A stretch of 64,000 nt of DNA from Polyodon spathula (lineage: Eukaryota > Chordata > Actinopteri > Acipenseriformes > Polyodontidae): positions 14,721,193 through 14,785,192 of the forward strand of contig NC_054534.1 in NCBI RefSeq assembly GCF_017654505.1. The letters run 5' to 3'. Shown piece by piece: positions 11,173-23,156 of the stretch. A model generated the notes under the pieces. The model saw only the letters and a list, made by a program, of their open reading frames with translations. It had not been told where the DNA came from and ran no database searches. A program made the position numbers and the translations under genes. Position 1 is the first letter of the stretch. Every line of letters begins with the position of its first letter.

Positions 11173-12791
11173 AGGGCAGCCTGTATGAATCTCTGTAAGG
11201 GTAGCCTGTATGAATCTCTGTAAGAGCAGCCTGTATGAATCTCTGTAAGAGCAGCCTGTATGAATCTCTGTAAGGGCAGCCTGTATGAATCTCTTTAAGG
11301 GCAGCCTGTATGAATCTCTGTAAGGGCAGCCTATATGAATCTCTGTAAGGGTAGCCTGTATGAATCTCTGAAAGGGCAGTCTGTATGAATCTCTGTAAGG
11401 GTAACCTGTATGAATCTCTGTAAGGGCAGCCGGTATGAATCTCTGTAAGAGCAGCCTGTATGAATCTCTGTAAGGGCAGCCTGTATGAATCTCTGTAAGA
11501 GCAGCCTGTATGAATCTCTGTAAGAGCAGCCTGTATGAATCTCTGTAAGGGCAGCCTGTATGAATCTCTGTAAGGGCAGCCTGTATGAATCTCTGTAAGG
11601 AGCAGCCTGTATGAATCTCTGTAAGAGCAGCCTGTATGAATCTCTGTAAGGGCAGCCTGTATGAATCTCTGTAAGGGCAGCCTGTATGAATCTCTGTAAG
11701 GGCAGCCTGTATGAATCTCTGTAAGGGCAGCCTGTATGAATCTCTGAAAGGGCAGCCTGTATGAATCTCTGTAAGGGCAGCCTGTATGAATCTCTGTAAG
11801 GGCAGCCTGTATGAATCTCTGTAAGGGCAGCCTGTATGAATCTCTGTAAGGGCAGCCTGTATGAATCTCTGTAAGGGCAGCCTGTATGAATCTCTGTAAG
11901 GGCAGCCTGTATGAATCTCTGTAAGGGCAGCCTGTATGAATCTCTGTAAGGGCAGCCTGTATGAATCTCTGTAAGGGCAGCCTGTATGAATCTCTGTAAG
12001 GGCAGCCTGTATGAATCTCTGTAAGGGCAGCCTGTATGAATCTCTGTAAGGGTAGCCTGTATGAATCTCTGTAAGGGCAGCCTGTATGAATCTCTGTAAG
12101 GGCAGCCTGTATGAATCTCTGTAAGGGCAGCCTGTATGAATCTCTGTAAGGGCAGCCTGTATGAATCTCTGTAAGGGCAGCCTGTATGAATCTCTGTAAG
12201 GGCAGCCTGTATGAATCTCTGTAAGGGCAGCCTGTATGAATCTCTGTAAGGGCAGCCTGTATGAATCTCTGTAAGGGCAGCCTGTATGAATCTCTGTAAG
12301 GGCAGCCTGTATGAATCTCTGTAAGGGCAGCCTGTATGAATCTCTGTAAGGGCAGCCTGTATGAATCTCTGTAAGGGCAGCCTGTATGAATCTCTGTAAG
12401 GGCAGCCTGTATGAATCTCTGTAAGGGCAGCCTGTATGAATCTCTGTAAGGGTAGCCTGTATGAATCTCTGTAAGGGCAGCCTGTATGAATCTCTGAAAG
12501 GGCAGCCTGTATGAATCTCTGTAAGGGCAGCCTGTATGAATCTCTGTAAGGGCAGCCTGTATGAATCTCTGTAAGGGCAGCCTGTATGAATCTCTGAAAG
12601 GGCAGCCTGTATGAATCTCTGAAAGGGCAGCCTGTATGAATCTCTGTAAGGGCAGCCTGTATGAATCTCTGTAAGGGCAACCTGTATGAATCTCTGTAAG
12701 GGCAGCCTGTATGAATCTCTGTAAGGGTAGCCTGTATGATTCTCTGTAAGGGCAGCCTGTATGAATCTCTATAAGAGCAGCCTGTATGAAT
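11173..12791. repeat. Minisatellite, about 65 copies of a 25-bp unit
   Basis: The plus-strand unit is GGGCAGCCTGTATGAATCTC followed by TGTAA. The array spans 1,619 bp. Central units (about 11640-12450) are almost identical, while units at both edges carry substitutions such as GGGTAG, GAGCAG or CTGAAA in place of the consensus, and one unit near 11600 is 26 bp. This centre-homogeneous, edge-diverged pattern is the usual signature of slippage or unequal exchange. The minus strand holds a 449-codon open frame (12680-11331). It exists only because the reverse-complement unit has no stop in any frame and the 25-bp period cycles through all three. I do not regard it as a gene. Confidence 0.95.
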
Positions 12792-14198
12792 TTGTCAACC
12801 CGTCTCAGTTGTCTCCACCGGCTTCACCGCACTTACTACTGTTAATATCTCATAAACCATTTGAGCAACTTCATATTTTTATAGTTGTGAAAGGTCTAAC
12901 AACCCCTTCACTTTAACCCGTGACTTAAGATGGTCACCACACTGGGGTCATTTGACTATTTTTGTGAGTGATAAAGACCAAACACTTAAGATATCGCCTT
13001 CATACTCCATACACAGGTATTTTGTATTAAAGAAACTACCATATTTGCAGTATTATATAAACCATGAAACTGACCCCTGACATAATATGTCTGCCATATG
13101 GAGGTCATGTCACTTGAAGTTACACAGGCAGTACAGTTACTGGCTTAAATGGTTTTCTTTCATTCCATTTCCAGTGAAAAAAGAAGCTTTTCATTGCTTT
13201 TTTACGTGCTTTTTTATGTGCTTTTTTGACAAAGCCACTTTATAGCAGTTGGTTCACATGTGTATTGCATGATTCTCTCAATAAAGTTTCATTTCCACAT
13301 TGTTTTATCAGTGATATAATCTGTTTCACATTTCCATTTTACTTCACGTTTACAAACCATGGTAGCAGGGATGCTTTTTTTTTCCACAAAAACGTCTGTT
13401 TCTCTGTTGATGTAACTACAGTACAGTGCTAACTGGCAGAAAAAGGGAACAATGAGTACTAACTGGATTACTCTGCTTTCAGACATGGATTTGCTGTGCT
13501 CTCACATGGTGGTCAGATGACAGCTCTTTGGATAAGTATCACGTTTGGATTCCAAAAAAGTCTATTTTATGACATCAGAAATAATCGGAAATAACTCCTT
13601 GGGAAATCAGATACAAAAAAGCCCTTTGAGCAGGAAATGTGTTTCGTGGTACAGTAACTGTATTTTAACTGGGAAACACAAACTAACAAAACGAACAGAC
13701 AAAAATATGATTGCTGTTCCAAAATGTCTATCCGGGCTACTGGACAAAAGAACAAGGAGGGTACGTCAGAGATCAAAGTTCAACCGTTGTTGAAGACAGT
13801 GAGAATTTAACATTTGCATACAAACACTAGAAAATGTAAAAGAAAATAACCCTAAATCACTTTTTTTCAAAACACAACATGGTCTACAGCATTTTAATGA
13901 TCTAAACAGCGGCTGACCTTAGTATCAACACCCTCACTTTAAATTTAGGGTATAACTGTATGTCATATTGATTAACAAGTAGTTCAATAAATCACTCCAG
14001 CAGGATTAATATAGAGTTTAAGGGTGGTGGTATTTAGATCTGTCATGGTATAAATCATTAAAATAGACCCCAGTATTTACAGTTATTGAAAATGATGCAT
14101 TCCTTCATGGTCACTGCTGCTTGTTATCTAAGCTAAACTATACTATGTTTTAGCAGGTCACAGTTCAGACACAAGTAGACTAACATTACAAGTGATTT
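12792..14198. other. Non-coding sequence
   Basis: No exon or repeat family recognised. Short open frames at 13226-13793 overlap on both strands and have no domain similarity. Confidence 0.4.
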
Positions 14199-14236
14199 AA
14201 GAACATTTCTGAACGAGAGGAGGTCATTCGGCTTAA
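14199..14236 (-). mobile_element. CR1-like LINE 3'-end relic, antisense
   Basis: Reverse-complemented, this reads GCCGAATGACCTCCTCTCG followed by a TGTTCTTA-like tail, matching the 3'UTR of the LINE copies at 7.1, 7.8 and 53.2 kb with a few substitutions. Only about 38 bp remain. Confidence 0.6.
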
Positions 14237-14451
14237 AGGATCCAAGTGATTTCAAATACCCTATCGCAGCATCTGTACATAGCAGCAATAATATAGACTT
14301 CTCAGACCTGAGAGGAGCAGGACTTATTAACCCCTCACAGTAACATTTTGGAATCTTTAAAAAAAAAAAAAAAAAAAAAGAACATTAACAATAAACAAAA
14401 TAATTGAACTCCCGTAGATTTACAGAATATTATTTTTATGAATATAAATTG

Positions 14452-14757
14452 CACTATGTAACACAATTTTTGTTCCTGGGTAGTAAGTGTTATTTCCTAA
14501 TTGCTTATGCCTCAAAAGTATAGAAAATGGCTATTATTCCCCACAAACTTTGCTTTTGTGACCAGGACAGGTAAATTTCAAAATATCACTATTTCCAATG
14601 AGAAAACGGGCGAATTTGTGTCTTTTCGTTCACATAAAGTCAGAAAAAAACAACATATGAATCCAAATTAACATGTGTTTATACTAAAGTAATGCAAAAC
14701 TGACTACAAAAGATTTAGAAGTGAGTAGTTTTTCGAGATTTACGATTATACTGTAAA
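14452..14757 (+). mobile_element. MITE-like repeat, copy 1
   Basis: This 306-bp block is about 90% identical to 19729-20024 in the same orientation. It starts CACTATGTAACACAATTTTT. The other copy ends with the partial reverse complement of this start (AAAAATTGTTATACGGTGTAA), which suggests a terminal-inverted-repeat MITE. Copy 1 has lost the right terminus and ends near CTGTAAATTT. It carries about 27 bp absent from copy 2. No coding capacity. Confidence 0.7.
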
Positions 14758-16430
14758 TTTACAGGTACTGGCCCCTCTAGTGGCCACAGTATTACTGATC
14801 AAGAGATGTACAGTACTGTTTCTTCTGTTGAACAAAACAATTGAGTCTCATATGGGATCAGTGTGGAAAGTGTATAAATCATAGAATCATTTGTGATAAC
14901 CTTTTTTTAATTCCTTCAGGACTGTTCCTCATTAACTTTGACTGTATGCAGAGGAATCCAATCCAATTAATCTGAAATCAGTAACACACATTCCACTGTA
15001 GGGTGCAGAAGATTGTTAGACTCCTTTCTGTAATGTACTATATCAGGTTTATTTCAGTCCCAAGATTATTGTACACTGGTATGAATTCAACTTGAGTTTT
15101 CCAGCTATTTCAAAATTAAAGTATTCATTCAATTTTGAAAGAATATTGAAACATGAAAACCCCATGTTCATCCCAGCACTACTGCTCACACTTCATAACA
15201 CATGTTGATCAAAGCATGTTGATCGCATGTTATTTAGGTTCTGTAATGTGACTAGAGGATCAGAAACCTCATATCCTTACATAACAGCTGGAACTGAGTA
15301 CTATGGGAATGGAAACTGATGTTTACATTGGTTCTAAAATGTAGCTAATAAGCTAAGGGTAGATTTCTTCCAATGAAGCAATGCAGTACAGTTCAGTGAA
15401 TTGTTGTATTTGTTTATAGTGAGTGAGCTGTGCACCGTCAGGCTGGCTGCTATTTTTTTAACTGGATTTATTGATACAAGCCACAGCTGTCCACACCTGC
15501 TCCTCATAAAGTCTGAGGTTTTTTGTATAAGTATAAGGCAGAATCAAAGGGAATTACAGCAGGGAGTTGTGGAAGGATACCCAGCAGGTTGAATGATAAC
15601 ACCTGGCCCTATTGTTTGTCTTTATGAGGGATGCAGTCATTTGGGAGCTTTCAGGAAGTACTTAGTAATGGAAATCAGTCAGTGTGGTAACGCGCTCAGA
15701 ATACAGTAATCCTGCTGGTTTTTGGAAAACTTTAACTCATCTGCACACATGACTGACAAAACTTTCAACACAGTCATAACAAACCTAATTTTATGTTGTA
15801 CTTTCAATTTTGCTTCTAATGTACCAGAGAGGTCAAATAGACTACCAATCTGTGGCGCTAGCATTCTTGTAAGTATTTTGTCATGTACAGTAATCTTCAC
15901 GAACTGTGACTGGACAGCTTATGGTCAGGCAGGCAAGCAGGTACTAACACAAAAACTTGTATTGTCTGCTGACACAAAATAAACAAGTCAACAGCTTCTT
16001 TTTGGTATGGCATGGAACGGATTAAAACGTCTATCCTTGAGGGAAGATCATTTCCCTGGTTCCCTCCACTCCAGCCATGTAAGAACTGGCCAATCAATGA
16101 ATCATTTTAATAAAGTTAGTTCCAGCTGATTAGGCAGTGTGATACAAAACGTCCAATAAGGTTGGCAGGCTGTAGGAACAGTTGAAATCACAGTAATGAA
16201 ACAACAGTTCCAGGGTGAATGGTGATGAGACACAATGCTGAAAACTGAGACAAAACACAGAAATACTCAAACTTTAAACATATTAGTTTAATTGCATTTG
16301 GGGATTGAAATTAAGCAGCGGCTACTGTGAGATCCAAGATTGTAAGATTAGTGGGAATCTAGCGGTGAGATAATGACAGTTCTGTTCAGAATTAGATAGT
16401 CGGAGAAGCTCAGGCACTGCCAAACATAGC
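14758..16430. other. Non-coding sequence
   Basis: No gene or repeat family recognised. Open frames at 15401-16097 overlap one another on both strands and show no domain similarity. Confidence 0.4.
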
Positions 16431-16979
16431 ATGTATTATGTGTCATTTAAAATTGTTGCAGCTCCAAACTTAAAAAGAAAGAAAAAAACACAATTCAAGG
16501 TAAAGGTTACAGGAGAGTTTGACATGATGAGAAACACAAAAGTTACAATTGTTACAAAAGATTACAGTACACAGTATCACATTATAAAATATCACATGAT
16601 AAAATATAACATTACTGAATATCACACTACAGATAAGAACAGTTATAACATATTGTAAAATCAGTAGAAAATAAGATTCAAATTCAAATAAGAGCAAAAT
16701 AAAGAATACTGTAAATAATTATATTTAAGAGTGAGTTCAACTAAGAACAGTTAACTTCTAGTAAAAATATTTGCTTACATAAGAGCACACAGTAAGTATG
16801 ATGAATGGATGAGAATGATTTCAAATAATTACAAAAAAAAGTGAATATGATACCTATATGAGTAAAATCAAGTACCAGATACAGGAAGTAGTTCTAATTA
16901 AGAGCAGTAGTTGAATACAGCAAGGTATGGAGCAGTTCAGTGCAAGTACAAGCTGATGCAAGTACTGGAACAATTGGGT

Positions 16980-17341
16980 GCTATATAGTCCAGTATAGTT
17001 GAAAGTTGTGAGCTTTACAGATACCGTATTAAACAGGTGTGTCTTGAGAAGCTGTCCAAAGGTGGTCAGGAACAGAGCAGTCCTGATATCCGTGGGTGGG
17101 TCGTTCCACCACTGAGGGGCAAGGGTGGAGAAGGAGTGGGCTCTGGAAGCAGGGTGGGGGTTACAGCTAGTCTGGTGATGGTGGAGGGAGCAGAAAGGTA
17201 GAGACAGTGATAGGCAAGTACAAGAGGTTTGAATTGGATGCGAGAAGTGATAGGGAGCCAGTGGAGGGAGCGGAGCAGCGGTGTAGCGGGAGAAACGAGG
17301 AAGGGAAAAGACAAGGTGAACAGCAGAGTTTTGGATGGAAT
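16980..17341 (-). mobile_element. LINE reverse-transcriptase C-terminal fragment, antisense
   Basis: On the minus strand, 17314 to 17066 encodes TPLLRSLHWLPITSRIQFK, the LHWLP-RIQFK signature found after the RT domain of many vertebrate LINEs. After a frameshift, the sequence continues as WNDPPTDIRTALFLTTF and LLKTHLF, the conserved WN-LP-DIR...LKTHLF tail. The copy is broken by a frameshift and lacks the catalytic domain. It differs from the CR1-like copies in this window. The 3'UTR may extend left to about 16430 as AT-rich sequence. Confidence 0.7.
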
Positions 17342-17818
17342 CTTTTTTTTATTGTGGATGCACTTCCTTAATAACAGTGATCAGCACCAAGACTGTACTG
17401 TGAAGCAGCAAATACTTTTTTTTGTTTAGTTTTAAATCTTACTTTAGAGTACAAAACTTACAGAAAACAGCTCACTCACAATTTTTTTCGGTATTTTAGC
17501 TGTCACCCATTTACTTGCTTGCTCGCTCAGCTATCTCATTCGCTGACCTACATAGCTACACGTAAATGCTGTGTGCATAGGCAACCAAACAATGTACATA
17601 TACTCGCAGGTTTGTATTTTCAGTGCATGGCAGACTGCATTTGTTAAAGAAAATAAAGGAAGCGCCTAATCAGATGTATTTTTACACCCATTTCCAATTT
17701 GGGAATGTAAATAAAACCTGTACTGTTCTCCAAATTCAGCCACAGTATACATGTAAACTTCTACAGATCTGCCAGTCATGCACTGCTAATGCTAATGGAT
17801 TAACTTGATTTTTACAGG

Positions 17819-18002
17819 AAAGAAGAGGATGTCTTGAAAAGTTGCCAGTAAAGAACTTTCCACCCACCAGTAAACCTATTTCTGTATATTGTTTTAAGGA
17901 GTCATTTTGTGAGGAAAAGGGAAAATTGGGAAAGCTCAGACAGAGGCCCATAAGGTCCCACGCCCCACCCCCCCACCCCCCACCCCCACACACCCCTTTG
18001 CC
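17819..18002 (+). promoter_or_regulatory. Probable 5'UTR part of first MOB3 coding exon with poly-C tract
   Basis: A plausible splice acceptor (ACTTGATTTTTACAG at 17804-17818) lies 184 bp before the MOB3 start codon, suggesting that an upstream non-coding exon is spliced here. Immediately before the ATG, 17958-17992 is a run of C blocks separated by A (CCCCACCCCCCCACCCCCCA and onward). The opposite strand is therefore a strong G-quadruplex candidate. Neither the upstream exon nor the transcription start was located. Confidence 0.45.
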
Positions 18003-18420
18003 ATGTCGATTACCCTGAAGCAAGTCTTCAACAAAGACAAGACTTTCCGGCCCAAACGCAAGTTTGAGCCAGGCACGCAGCGTTTCGAGCTGCACAAGAA
18101 GGCCCAGGCCTCACTGAACTCGGGGGTGGACGTCAAGGCGGCTGTTCAGCTGCCCCATGGGGAGGACCTCAACGACTGGGTGGCTGTGCACGTGGTGGAC
18201 TTCTTCAACCGCATCAACCTGATCTATGGAACCATCTGCGAGTTCTGCACAGAGAAGAGTTGCCCCGTCATGTCAGGGGGGCCCAGGTACGAATACCGGT
18301 GGCAGGATGACCTGAAGTACAAGAAGCCCACTGCTCTGCCGGCCCCACAGTACATGAATCTCCTCATGGACTGGATTGAGGTGCAGATCAACAATGAGGA
18401 GATCTTTCCCACTAGCATAG
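18003..18420 (+). CDS. mob3b: MOB kinase activator 3, coding exon 1
   Basis: Encodes residues 1-139 plus the first base of codon 140 of a MOB family scaffold. MOB proteins bind the N-terminal regulatory region of NDR/LATS-type AGC kinases, and MOB3 members are linked to MST1 and Hippo-type signalling in the cytosol. The exon starts with the family N-terminus ([19 protein letters not shown]). It contains the zinc ligands C82 and C87 in FCTEKSCPV and the [13 protein letters not shown] segment. It ends in a GTAAGT donor after phase 1. The segments ICEFCTE and [20 protein letters not shown] favour MOB3B over MOB3A or MOB3C. The ATG at 18003 is chosen because the N-terminus aligns residue for residue with the family. 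The exon is GC-richer than its surroundings. Confidence 0.95.
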
Positions 18421-19728
18421 GTAAGTAGAAGAGATGATAGCCATGCCTTGTACGTAAAGGCTGAGTGTTAAAAGACTATAAGCTACAACACTGTAATACA
18501 CTCATTTAGTCAAGCTATCACGTTGCAAATTGTTAAATAAATACTGTAGCTCAGGAGGTGCCCTTTTAGTTGTTTCTTGTTCATTTTGTAACATCATCAG
18601 TTTATTTCCACTTTCACAAAACAATAGACAGTAATTGTACTGTCAGTGTCATTGGATTCAATCGTTGATAATACGCTACATGCAGCACTTTGTGTTTGTT
18701 TTGATCCTTGTCATAACTGAATACAGACAGCATAATGAAAAGTGGAATATCTTTGTGTAGAAGCAGGTGTGAGTGCAGTACCAGCGATGGGAGCCTTAGT
18801 GATGTTGCTTTTATACAACCACATGTGTGGAAAAATACACAGGCACAGTGCACTACAAGTAAATGCAAAACAAAATACTGTACAAAAGTTGGACAAAACA
18901 GCACCTGAACACTACTATCACTACAAGGGAGGCCCCTCTCCAGGAACCTTGTCCCCTGTCACACCCTTGATTTACTGTTGCAGGATCAGAATCCCCTAAG
19001 CTTTTTCTTACTATTTCTTACTATAGACCCCATCAAGAACTTACTTCTGTGGAAGATTAGTTTAGTTGGCTCATCAGCCCTTAGGGTGTGTCAGTGGCTA
19101 CTTTTATATTGAGACGCTCTGCCTAGACAGGCCCATTGGTCAGTGATGGAGCCACAGTTCACCAATCTTCATCTACCATTCCCTGTAAACACACACAGCT
19201 GGCAGCACATCACACACAGAGCGTCTGGCAAACTCCTGCAGACTCAGGCAAGACATTGCCTTTGTTACACCCTGCCAAACAATCTCATTGGAATTTAAAA
19301 TCATGTTATCCCAAAATCTTGTTAACAGTGTAGTTTGGATAAAGAAATTGTGCAATTGGCTACACATCGATAACAGCACATTGCCTAGCCAATGATTCTT
19401 TTGAAATCGGACTGAGAGAGTCTGAATTCAGTTGAAGTCAGACTGTTATAACTGTTATCTTCTCATACACTGTAAGCACACATTAGTTATTGCTTGAATA
19501 TGTTTAAATATATGAGGGGTTTGAAACGGGATCCACAGGTAGCCTGGAAGGGATTCATTTGAAGCAGATTCATCATCTGTAGAAACAAAGAATGCTTTCA
19601 TCACAGAAGGGCGAGGGCAGGTGCTACCAGTGTAATCTACAATAAGCACCTTTTTGATGTTTCAGATGCACCTGACCACTTGTTCTCACCTCTGAACACA
19701 GTCCTGGTATTTTGGGGGCCTTAAATAA

Positions 19729-20024
19729 CACTATGTAACACAATTTTTTTTCCTGGGTAGTAAGTGTTATTTCCTAATTGCTTATGCCTCAAAAGTATAG
19801 AAAATGGCTATTATTCCCCACAAACTTTGCTTTTGTGACCAGGACAGGTACATTTCAAAATATCACTATTTCCAATGGGAAAACAGGCAAATGTGTGTCT
19901 TTTCGTTCACATAAAGTCAGAAAAAAACAACATGAATCCAAATTAAAATGACTACAAAAGATTTAGAAGTGAGTAGTTTTTTGAGATTTACGATTATACT
20001 GTAACAAAAATTGTTATACGGTGT
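19729..20024 (+). mobile_element. MITE-like repeat, copy 2
   Basis: Same family and orientation as the block at 14452-14757. This copy keeps both ends. The left terminus CACTATGTAACACAATTTTT and the right terminus (reverse complement TTACACCGTATAACAATTTT) form an imperfect inverted repeat of about 20 bp. It is non-coding and about 296 bp long. No clear target duplication was seen, so the superfamily is unassigned. Confidence 0.7.
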
Positions 20025-22309
20025 AATGCGCAGTATTTAACATTGTTTCAATTTTTGCATGAAAAGAATGTGTTGAAATACTCGTTCTGTTTCTCAGAAC
20101 TAGACACTTTTTCTTGCCAAATATTATTGACCCTTTGTGTCCATTGATGCTGCTTGCATTATTTTCATTGATTACAATGCTGGAAGTTATTGTCAAGACA
20201 TCAATACAAACTAAAGTAACATACCTAGTACCATTTATACTCACCCCTTTCAAGAACTGAGTCTGTAACCCATCAGAACACCTTATCCGTGATTCTTTAA
20301 GTTCTTTAGTATCATAGTAAATTGTTATGTTTTCAGAGATACTGTAGAGGGCTACAGGTGGTTAGCACATGGAAAAGCATTGTACACAACATGACAACCT
20401 TGGGTTAGTTCCGATAATCAAGGTATTTATGTACATACATTTCTCAAAAATGAATGTATTAGAATACAATTTGATTTAAATGTATTATTCCAGTGTAAAT
20501 CCAAATTGTCAGGCAATGAATAACAATGAACGTCAAACTTAAAATTAAAGTATTGTGCACTGGAAACAGCTAGGGTTGATAGAAAGAAGCTTTAATGAAA
20601 AGAAACTCACACAGTACCTCACATGTTGGATCCATTACCCTTTACAATACATCTGTTCTGGAGAGGTCTGACCATCTCCTGTGAGTGAGTACAACTTGCA
20701 GGTATCACTGTTACCTACAGCCATGTATAATTAAAGAGTATTTGATCTCAAAGGGCCCTGGAGGAAACTAGATAGAGCTGGACTTTGTTGCCTTTGTGTC
20801 TGAATTAACACTCTGACCCAATGTATATTTGAAGCCTTTTCAACCATTTTTATAGCTTTCACTGCACTGTTAACTTGGCATAAATTATTTATCTGGGGTC
20901 AGAAGTCTTATATTATATTTGTTGCCAAGGTTCACTTATCCCTTTGTTTTATCATTTTATCAGCAAAATAATGCTATGCACAGTAATAGATGATGTTCAG
21001 GACAAAAAAAAGACAAACCTTTAAAAATAGTATTTTGTTTTCATGGAGCCTCCGTCTCTGCCTGCCAAATTACGTTTCCTGATTTCCCTGGCAACAAAAA
21101 CAACAGACACCATTAATTTATAAATGTGTATCATACTAAGCCTGTTTAACTCTGGAGGACACTAAATATTGTTTATCTAATGCAGCTTTTCATATCATTT
21201 GACGTCATTCAAACCCCCTTCATGTGACCTACAGCAAGAGCCTAAATATCTGCATATCCTCAATATCCTCAAAGGAACCACTGGGCAGTCTTTACTGAGG
21301 TTAACCGGATTACTGCATGTAGACGAGCATGTGCTTACCTGGGAAGTGCACAAATTCCAGAATGTACAATAACAGCATTAATGTACTGTATGTATGAGCT
21401 GCATAACTGTCATGGCTATCACCTGTTTTCACCTGCCAAGGTACTGAAGCCTGGTGGTGATGCTCAGCCTGGTTAGTCTTCACCTGGCTTCGTCGGGAGC
21501 GTGACCAGTAGGGGTTGCTGAAGCTCAATGAGAAACTATCGACAGACAATTTTCCTGATTTAAACCATAATAGCGGAAAAGCCAGCACAGTGCTCCTTAA
21601 AAAGAGGCAACCTTACCCTACATTCCATGTGGCACTGCTTTTACAAGGAGGGCCATTGGAGACCCTCAGTGTAGTAGACTGATGAACAAACTTTTCACCT
21701 CTGGAGGCCAGAGTTCTGTATCTATATCACAAAATCATTAAACAGACTTGCACAGTGGGCAGTGGACCCTTTTGTAGGCCACGATTAAACACAGTAATGA
21801 AGCTTAAACTGATCACTTTACCCCCAAAGAGGGGGGTCTCTCCAGGGAGGTATAAGCATGCTCATATTGAGGAAACAACATTCTAAGCCTTGGTAGCAAA
21901 ATTGACAGCCTTTGTAAATGTTTGCAGGTCCACAAGCTATAGAAGGTCAGTCAGTCTTTGAAGTGCACTGCTTCTTTAATCCAAGCTTGTGATCCTGCAG
22001 CATACATTTCAAACAGCTGTCTCTTAAATTTGAACAGCTGCTTTACTTTCTCTTTCAGTCCACCCTGTGATTCCCATCATTGTGTCTGAACAGTAGTTTT
22101 TTTTAGTTTTTTTTTTTTTTTTAAATGCAACAACATTTTTGTTTACATTATTAAATACTCAACTTTCATTAACTGTGTGCCATTGTCTGAAGGCCGTGCA
22201 GGTTTGCTCCAATGTCCATCTTATCAGTGTGTACTAGGATGGTTAACTGGACTGTAGGAGACTGTTTCCTTGGCTTTTAGTTATCTGTCAACATACTCTT
22301 AAGCGACTG

Positions 22310-23156
22310 AACTCATCTTTGCTGATGATGTGGCACTGATGGCAGATTCAGAAGTAGAACTACAGGAGAAAGTGTTCAAATGGCAGAGGAGTCTGGAAAA
22401 GGGTGGACTGAAAATGAATGCAGAAAAATCTGAAATAATGGTAATGGAGAGAAGAGGAGATACTATGACCACTGTTGAGGAGACAAATGGAGGAAAACTG
22501 AAACAGGTTGATGGCTTTAAATACCTTGGATCAGAAGTGGTAAAGGGAGGAGAAACACTGGAGGCAGTAAAACAAAGAGTGAAAGCTGGATGGAACAAGT
22601 GGAGAGAAATAACTGGAATAATCTGTGACAGGAAAATTCCCAGAAAGTTAAAGTGCAAAATGTACAAGACTGTGATTAGACCTGTACTACTATATGGAGC
22701 TGAATGCTGGGCAGTTGGAAAGAGGGAAGAGAACCTGATGAGAAGAACTGAAATGAGGATGTTGAGATGGATTCTGCAGATTTCAATGAAGGATAAGATC
22801 AGAAATGAAGAAATCCGTAGACGATGTAGGGTGGTGGATGTGGTTGAGAAGATGCGAGAGGCGAGGTTACGGTGGTATGGACATATCATGAGGAGGGACG
22901 TTGAGGAAGTAACAAAGAGGGTAATGGAATTTGAGGTGGAAGGTAACAGGGGAAGAGGCTGGCCTAGAAAGAGATGGATAGATTGTGTGAGAAAAGATAT
23001 GGAGGTATGTGAAGTGAGTGAGGAAGATGTGCTCGACAGAGACAAGTGGAGAAGAGCAAACAAAGCAGCTGACCCCAGGACAGTCTGGGACTAAGGCTGA
23101 AGAAGAAGAAGAAGAAGAAGAAGAAGAAGAAGAAGAAGAAGAAGAAGAAGAAGAAG
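22310..23156 (+). mobile_element. RTE-like LINE, 5'-truncated, with 17-bp target duplication
   Basis: The element begins inside the RT domain, exactly before the catalytic motif (LIFADDVALMADSEVELQ), and keeps an open frame to 23094. Conserved later segments are KSEIMVMERR, FKYLGSEV, KCKMYKTVIRPVLLYGAECW and the C-terminal ARLRWYGHIMRRD...GRGWPRKRWIDCVRKDM, characteristic of endonuclease-type RTE-like elements. The tail is a GAA trinucleotide run at 23097-23155. It is flanked by perfect 17-bp direct repeats (ATACTCTTAAGCGACTG at 22293-22309 and 23157-23173), which fix both ends. The open frame and intact duplication mark it as a recent insertion in MOB3 intron 1. The minus-strand frame of equal length is a shadow. 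Confidence 0.92.

Noticed and set aside
11331..12680. 449-codon minus-strand open frame
   Set aside because: It is an automatic result of a 25-bp repeat without stops in any minus-strand frame. It has no start context, splice sites or domain, and continues through an indel only because all frames are open.
11173..12791. CRISPR-like regular array
   Set aside because: Units are contiguous without unique spacers and the genome is vertebrate, so it is a minisatellite.
13226..13793. Cluster of small open frames on both strands
   Set aside because: Each is under 85 codons, they overlap antisense to one another and none has coding-like motifs.
22299..23063. 254-codon minus-strand open frame
   Set aside because: It is the antisense shadow of the RTE-like RT frame, which has recognisable motifs on the plus strand.
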